The notes beneath the pieces were generated by a model. It searched no databases. It was not told the DNA's origin and was given only the letters and a program-made list of their open reading frames with translations. A stretch of 7,375 nucleotides of DNA from Peptococcaceae bacterium (GTDB lineage: Bacteria > Bacillota > Peptococcia > Peptococcales > Peptococcaceae): positions 1 to 7,375 of the forward strand of contig JAFNVD010000155.1 of NCBI GenBank assembly GCA_017383785.1. Direction: 5' to 3'. Shown here in pieces: positions 6,294-7,375 of the stretch. The first letter of the stretch is position 1. Each line of letters opens with the position of its first letter. A program made the translations under genes and the position numbers.

Positions 6294-6769
6294 TTATGAT
6301 ACGGCTCTCCTTTGATGATACGATAACTGCGATATAATTGTTCAACTAAAATCAAACGCATCAATTGGTGCGGGAATGTCATCTTCGAAAACGATAGCAA
6401 TAAATCGGCTTGTTTTAAAATGCTATCATCCAACCCTAGAGAACCGCCAATCACCATCGTCACATGACTCTTGCCCGACACAGCCAAGCTGTCAATTTTC
6501 TCGGCCAGCTGCTCTGAGCTAAACATTTTCCCTTCGATTGCCAATGCAATCAAATACGTATCCTCTTTGATATATTTCTGAATCCGCTGCGCTTCTTTTG
6601 CTTTAATTTGGGCTTCCTCTGCCTCTGACGCACCATCCGGTGTTTGCTCATCAGCTACTTCCACAATTTCCACCACAGCATAACGCTGCAAACGTTTCAA
6701 ATATTCCGCAATGCCATCCTTCAAATATTTTTCTTTTAACTTACCGACTGTAATAATCTGAAATTTCAA
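6290..6769 (-). CDS. rlmH: 23S rRNA (pseudouridine1915-N3)-methyltransferase RlmH
   Basis: A SPOUT-class homodimeric methyltransferase that uses SAM to methylate pseudouridine 1915 of 23S rRNA, in helix 69 at the subunit interface. The start is set at TTG 6769..6767, with GAGGTGA (6781..6775) 5 nt upstream. This gives KFQIITVGKLKEKYL at the N-terminus and exactly 159 aa, the usual RlmH length. Starting at ATG 6835 would add 22 residues encoded by the preceding terminator. Signatures are VIGGSLG around 106-112 in the trefoil knot, FPHQLMRLILVEQLYR around 132-147, and the C-terminal YRIIKGEPYHK (149-159). First gene of a probable unit with the downstream transporter. I see no convincing promoter in its 40-nt upstream gap, so it may depend partly on read-through from recR. 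Confidence 0.96.
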   Translation of the reverse strand: MKFQIITVGKLKEKYLKDGIAEYLKRLQRYAVVEIVEVADEQTPDGASEAEEAQIKAKEAQRIQKYIKEDTYLIALAIEGKMFSSEQLAEKIDSLAVSGKSHVTMVIGGSLGLDDSILKQADLLLSFSKMTFPHQLMRLILVEQLYRSYRIIKGEPYHK

Positions 6770-6774
6770 CAAAT

Positions 6775-6781
6775 TCACCTC
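6775..6781 (-). promoter_or_regulatory. Ribosome binding site deciding the rlmH TTG start
   Basis: GAGGTGA lies 5 nt before TTG 6769..6767, the same sequence and spacing as at the Sir2 gene. The in-frame GTG at 6778..6776 lies inside this site and has no site of its own. Confidence 0.75.
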
Positions 6782-6808
6782 GAAACTATAAAATAAAAAC
6801 GAATATGT

Positions 6809-6832
6809 AAAAAAAGACGCAAAAATTGCGTC
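6809..6832 (-). terminator. Intrinsic terminator downstream of recR
   Basis: On the minus strand GACGCAA (6832..6826), a 3-nt loop and TTGCGTC (6822..6816) form a 7-bp perfect stem followed directly by seven T (6815..6809). It lies about 150 bp past the recR stop and about 40 bp before the rlmH start, separating the two genes. Confidence 0.85.
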
Positions 6833-6868
6833 CAAAAATTAATTATTTCATCAACCAAGCGACGCAGG

Positions 6869-6969
6869 TTTTTTGCATTTGGCAAGGCGGCTTTCAAATT
6901 TGTGCAGCGTGGCGTACTGATGATACACGAGCAAACAAATTTGAAAACAACGCGGCCAAATACAAAAAA
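6869..6969 (-). repeat. Large imperfect inverted repeat, candidate structured RNA or dispersed element
   Basis: Arms 6869-6903 and 6935-6969 (35 nt each) pair over their whole length with 7 non-identical positions. Perfect blocks are ACAAATTTGAAA/TTTCAAATTTGT next to the loop and TTTTTTG plus ATTTGGC at the base. In a minus-strand transcript four of the seven differences become G-U wobbles; on the plus strand they would be A-C mismatches. The 31-nt apical part can form a further small stem (CGTGTA with TACGCCACG, 3-nt bulge). It starts 9 bp after the recR stop. No coding content is seen. No T-run follows either arm, so it is not itself an ordinary terminator. Confidence 0.8.
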
Positions 6970-6978
6970 GACAAGTCT

Positions 6979-7375
6979 CTAAATTTCCCAGCGGCCCTCA
7001 AACGCCCGCGCCAACGTCACCTCATCGGCATACTGAATATCGCCACCTACCGGCAGCCCTTGTGCAATACGAGTCACTTTGATGCCTAACGGCTTCAACA
7101 AATTGCTTAAATACATTGCTGTGGCTTCGCCTTCAATACTGGTATTGGTAGCGATGATAATTTCTTCAGCAGGATGAACTTGCAAACGCTGTAGTAACTC
7201 TTTGATTTTCAACTGATCCGGCCCTACGCCATCCATTGGTGAAATGGCACCGTGCAGCACATGGTATAAACCATGGAACTGATGTGCACGTTCTAACGCA
7301 ATAACATCACGGGCATCTTCAACTACACACAACACAGACTGGTCTCGTTCCGGATTGCTGCAAATCGGGCAAAGT
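6979..7375 (-). CDS. recR: Recombination mediator protein RecR, C-terminal two thirds
   Basis: About 132 codons are present; the N-terminal helix-hairpin-helix region is beyond the right edge. RecR with RecO loads RecA on SSB-coated gaps and forms a DNA clamp. The fragment starts in the zinc finger (LCPIC, its last two Cys), followed by SNPERDQSVLCVVEDARDV, which enters the Toprim domain. Conserved blocks follow: HVLHGAISPMDGVGPDQL, IATNTSIEGEATAMYL, and KVTRIAQGLPVGGDIQYADEVTLARAFEGR near the C-terminus, ending in a TAG stop (6981..6979). The family is about 200 aa, so roughly 65 residues are missing. In Firmicutes recR usually follows dnaX and a YbaB/EbfC gene near oriC, which would lie to the right. 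Confidence 0.97.
   Translation of the reverse strand, partial: LCPICSNPERDQSVLCVVEDARDVIALERAHQFHGLYHVLHGAISPMDGVGPDQLKIKELLQRLQVHPAEEIIIATNTSIEGEATAMYLSNLLKPLGIKVTRIAQGLPVGGDIQYADEVTLARAFEGRWEI

Noticed and set aside
6785..6790. TATAGT on the minus strand as the rlmH -10 box
   Set aside because: The transcript would start inside the ribosome binding site, about 9 nt before the TTG start.
6869..6969. Large inverted repeat considered as the recR terminator
   Set aside because: Its 3' arm ends in A-rich sequence with no T-run in either direction; a proper short terminator lies downstream at 6832..6809.

Overview
The window looks like an origin-proximal piece of the chromosome of a low-to-mid GC, anaerobic Firmicute, most likely a Negativicute (Veillonella, Megasphaera or Phascolarctobacterium type). 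The phylum call rests on the strong AGGAGG and GAGGTGA Shine-Dalgarno sites, the compact genes and Firmicute-type protein sequences. Anaerobic life is suggested by a flavin reductase/rubredoxin fusion protein. Origin proximity is suggested by dnaB, recR and rlmH lying close together and by a perfect 16-bp ParB-binding parS site. The class assignment is inference from overall flavour and was not tested.

Layout, left to right. (1) 1-1295, minus strand: a patatin-like phospholipase followed by a YegS/DgkB-type lipid kinase cut by the left edge, probably one lipid operon. (2) 1296-1515: a 220-bp divergent promoter region. (3) 1516-2109, plus: a cytidylate-kinase-like P-loop protein. (4) 2117-2189: a long two-part hairpin between convergent genes, probably a bidirectional terminator. 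(5) 2234-3013, minus: a divergent Sir2-family protein whose catalytic His is replaced by Gln, as in SirTM-type ADP-ribosyltransferase sirtuins. (6) 3014-3159: a divergent promoter region with paired TGTACA sites. (7) 3160-4497, plus: replicative helicase DnaB, with parS starting at the base after its stop codon, then a strong terminator. (8) 4588-6769, minus: rlmH (TTG start), a DMT/EamA transporter overlapping it by 4 bp, then a flavin reductase with two tandem rubredoxin domains behind its own promoter. (9) 6770-6978: a 209-bp gap with an intrinsic terminator and a roughly 100-nt imperfect inverted repeat. (10) 6979-7375, minus: the C-terminal two thirds of RecR, cut by the right edge.

Most genes are housekeeping: DnaB for replication, RecR for recombinational repair, RlmH for 23S rRNA modification and parS for origin segregation. 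The least ordinary items are the parS placement, the RNA-like inverted repeat after recR with its possible attenuator, the SirTM-like sirtuin standing alone without a visible macrodomain or GcvH-L partner, and the duplicated rubredoxin domain whose two copies differ only at synonymous sites. I see no phage, transposase, CRISPR array, tRNA or rRNA.
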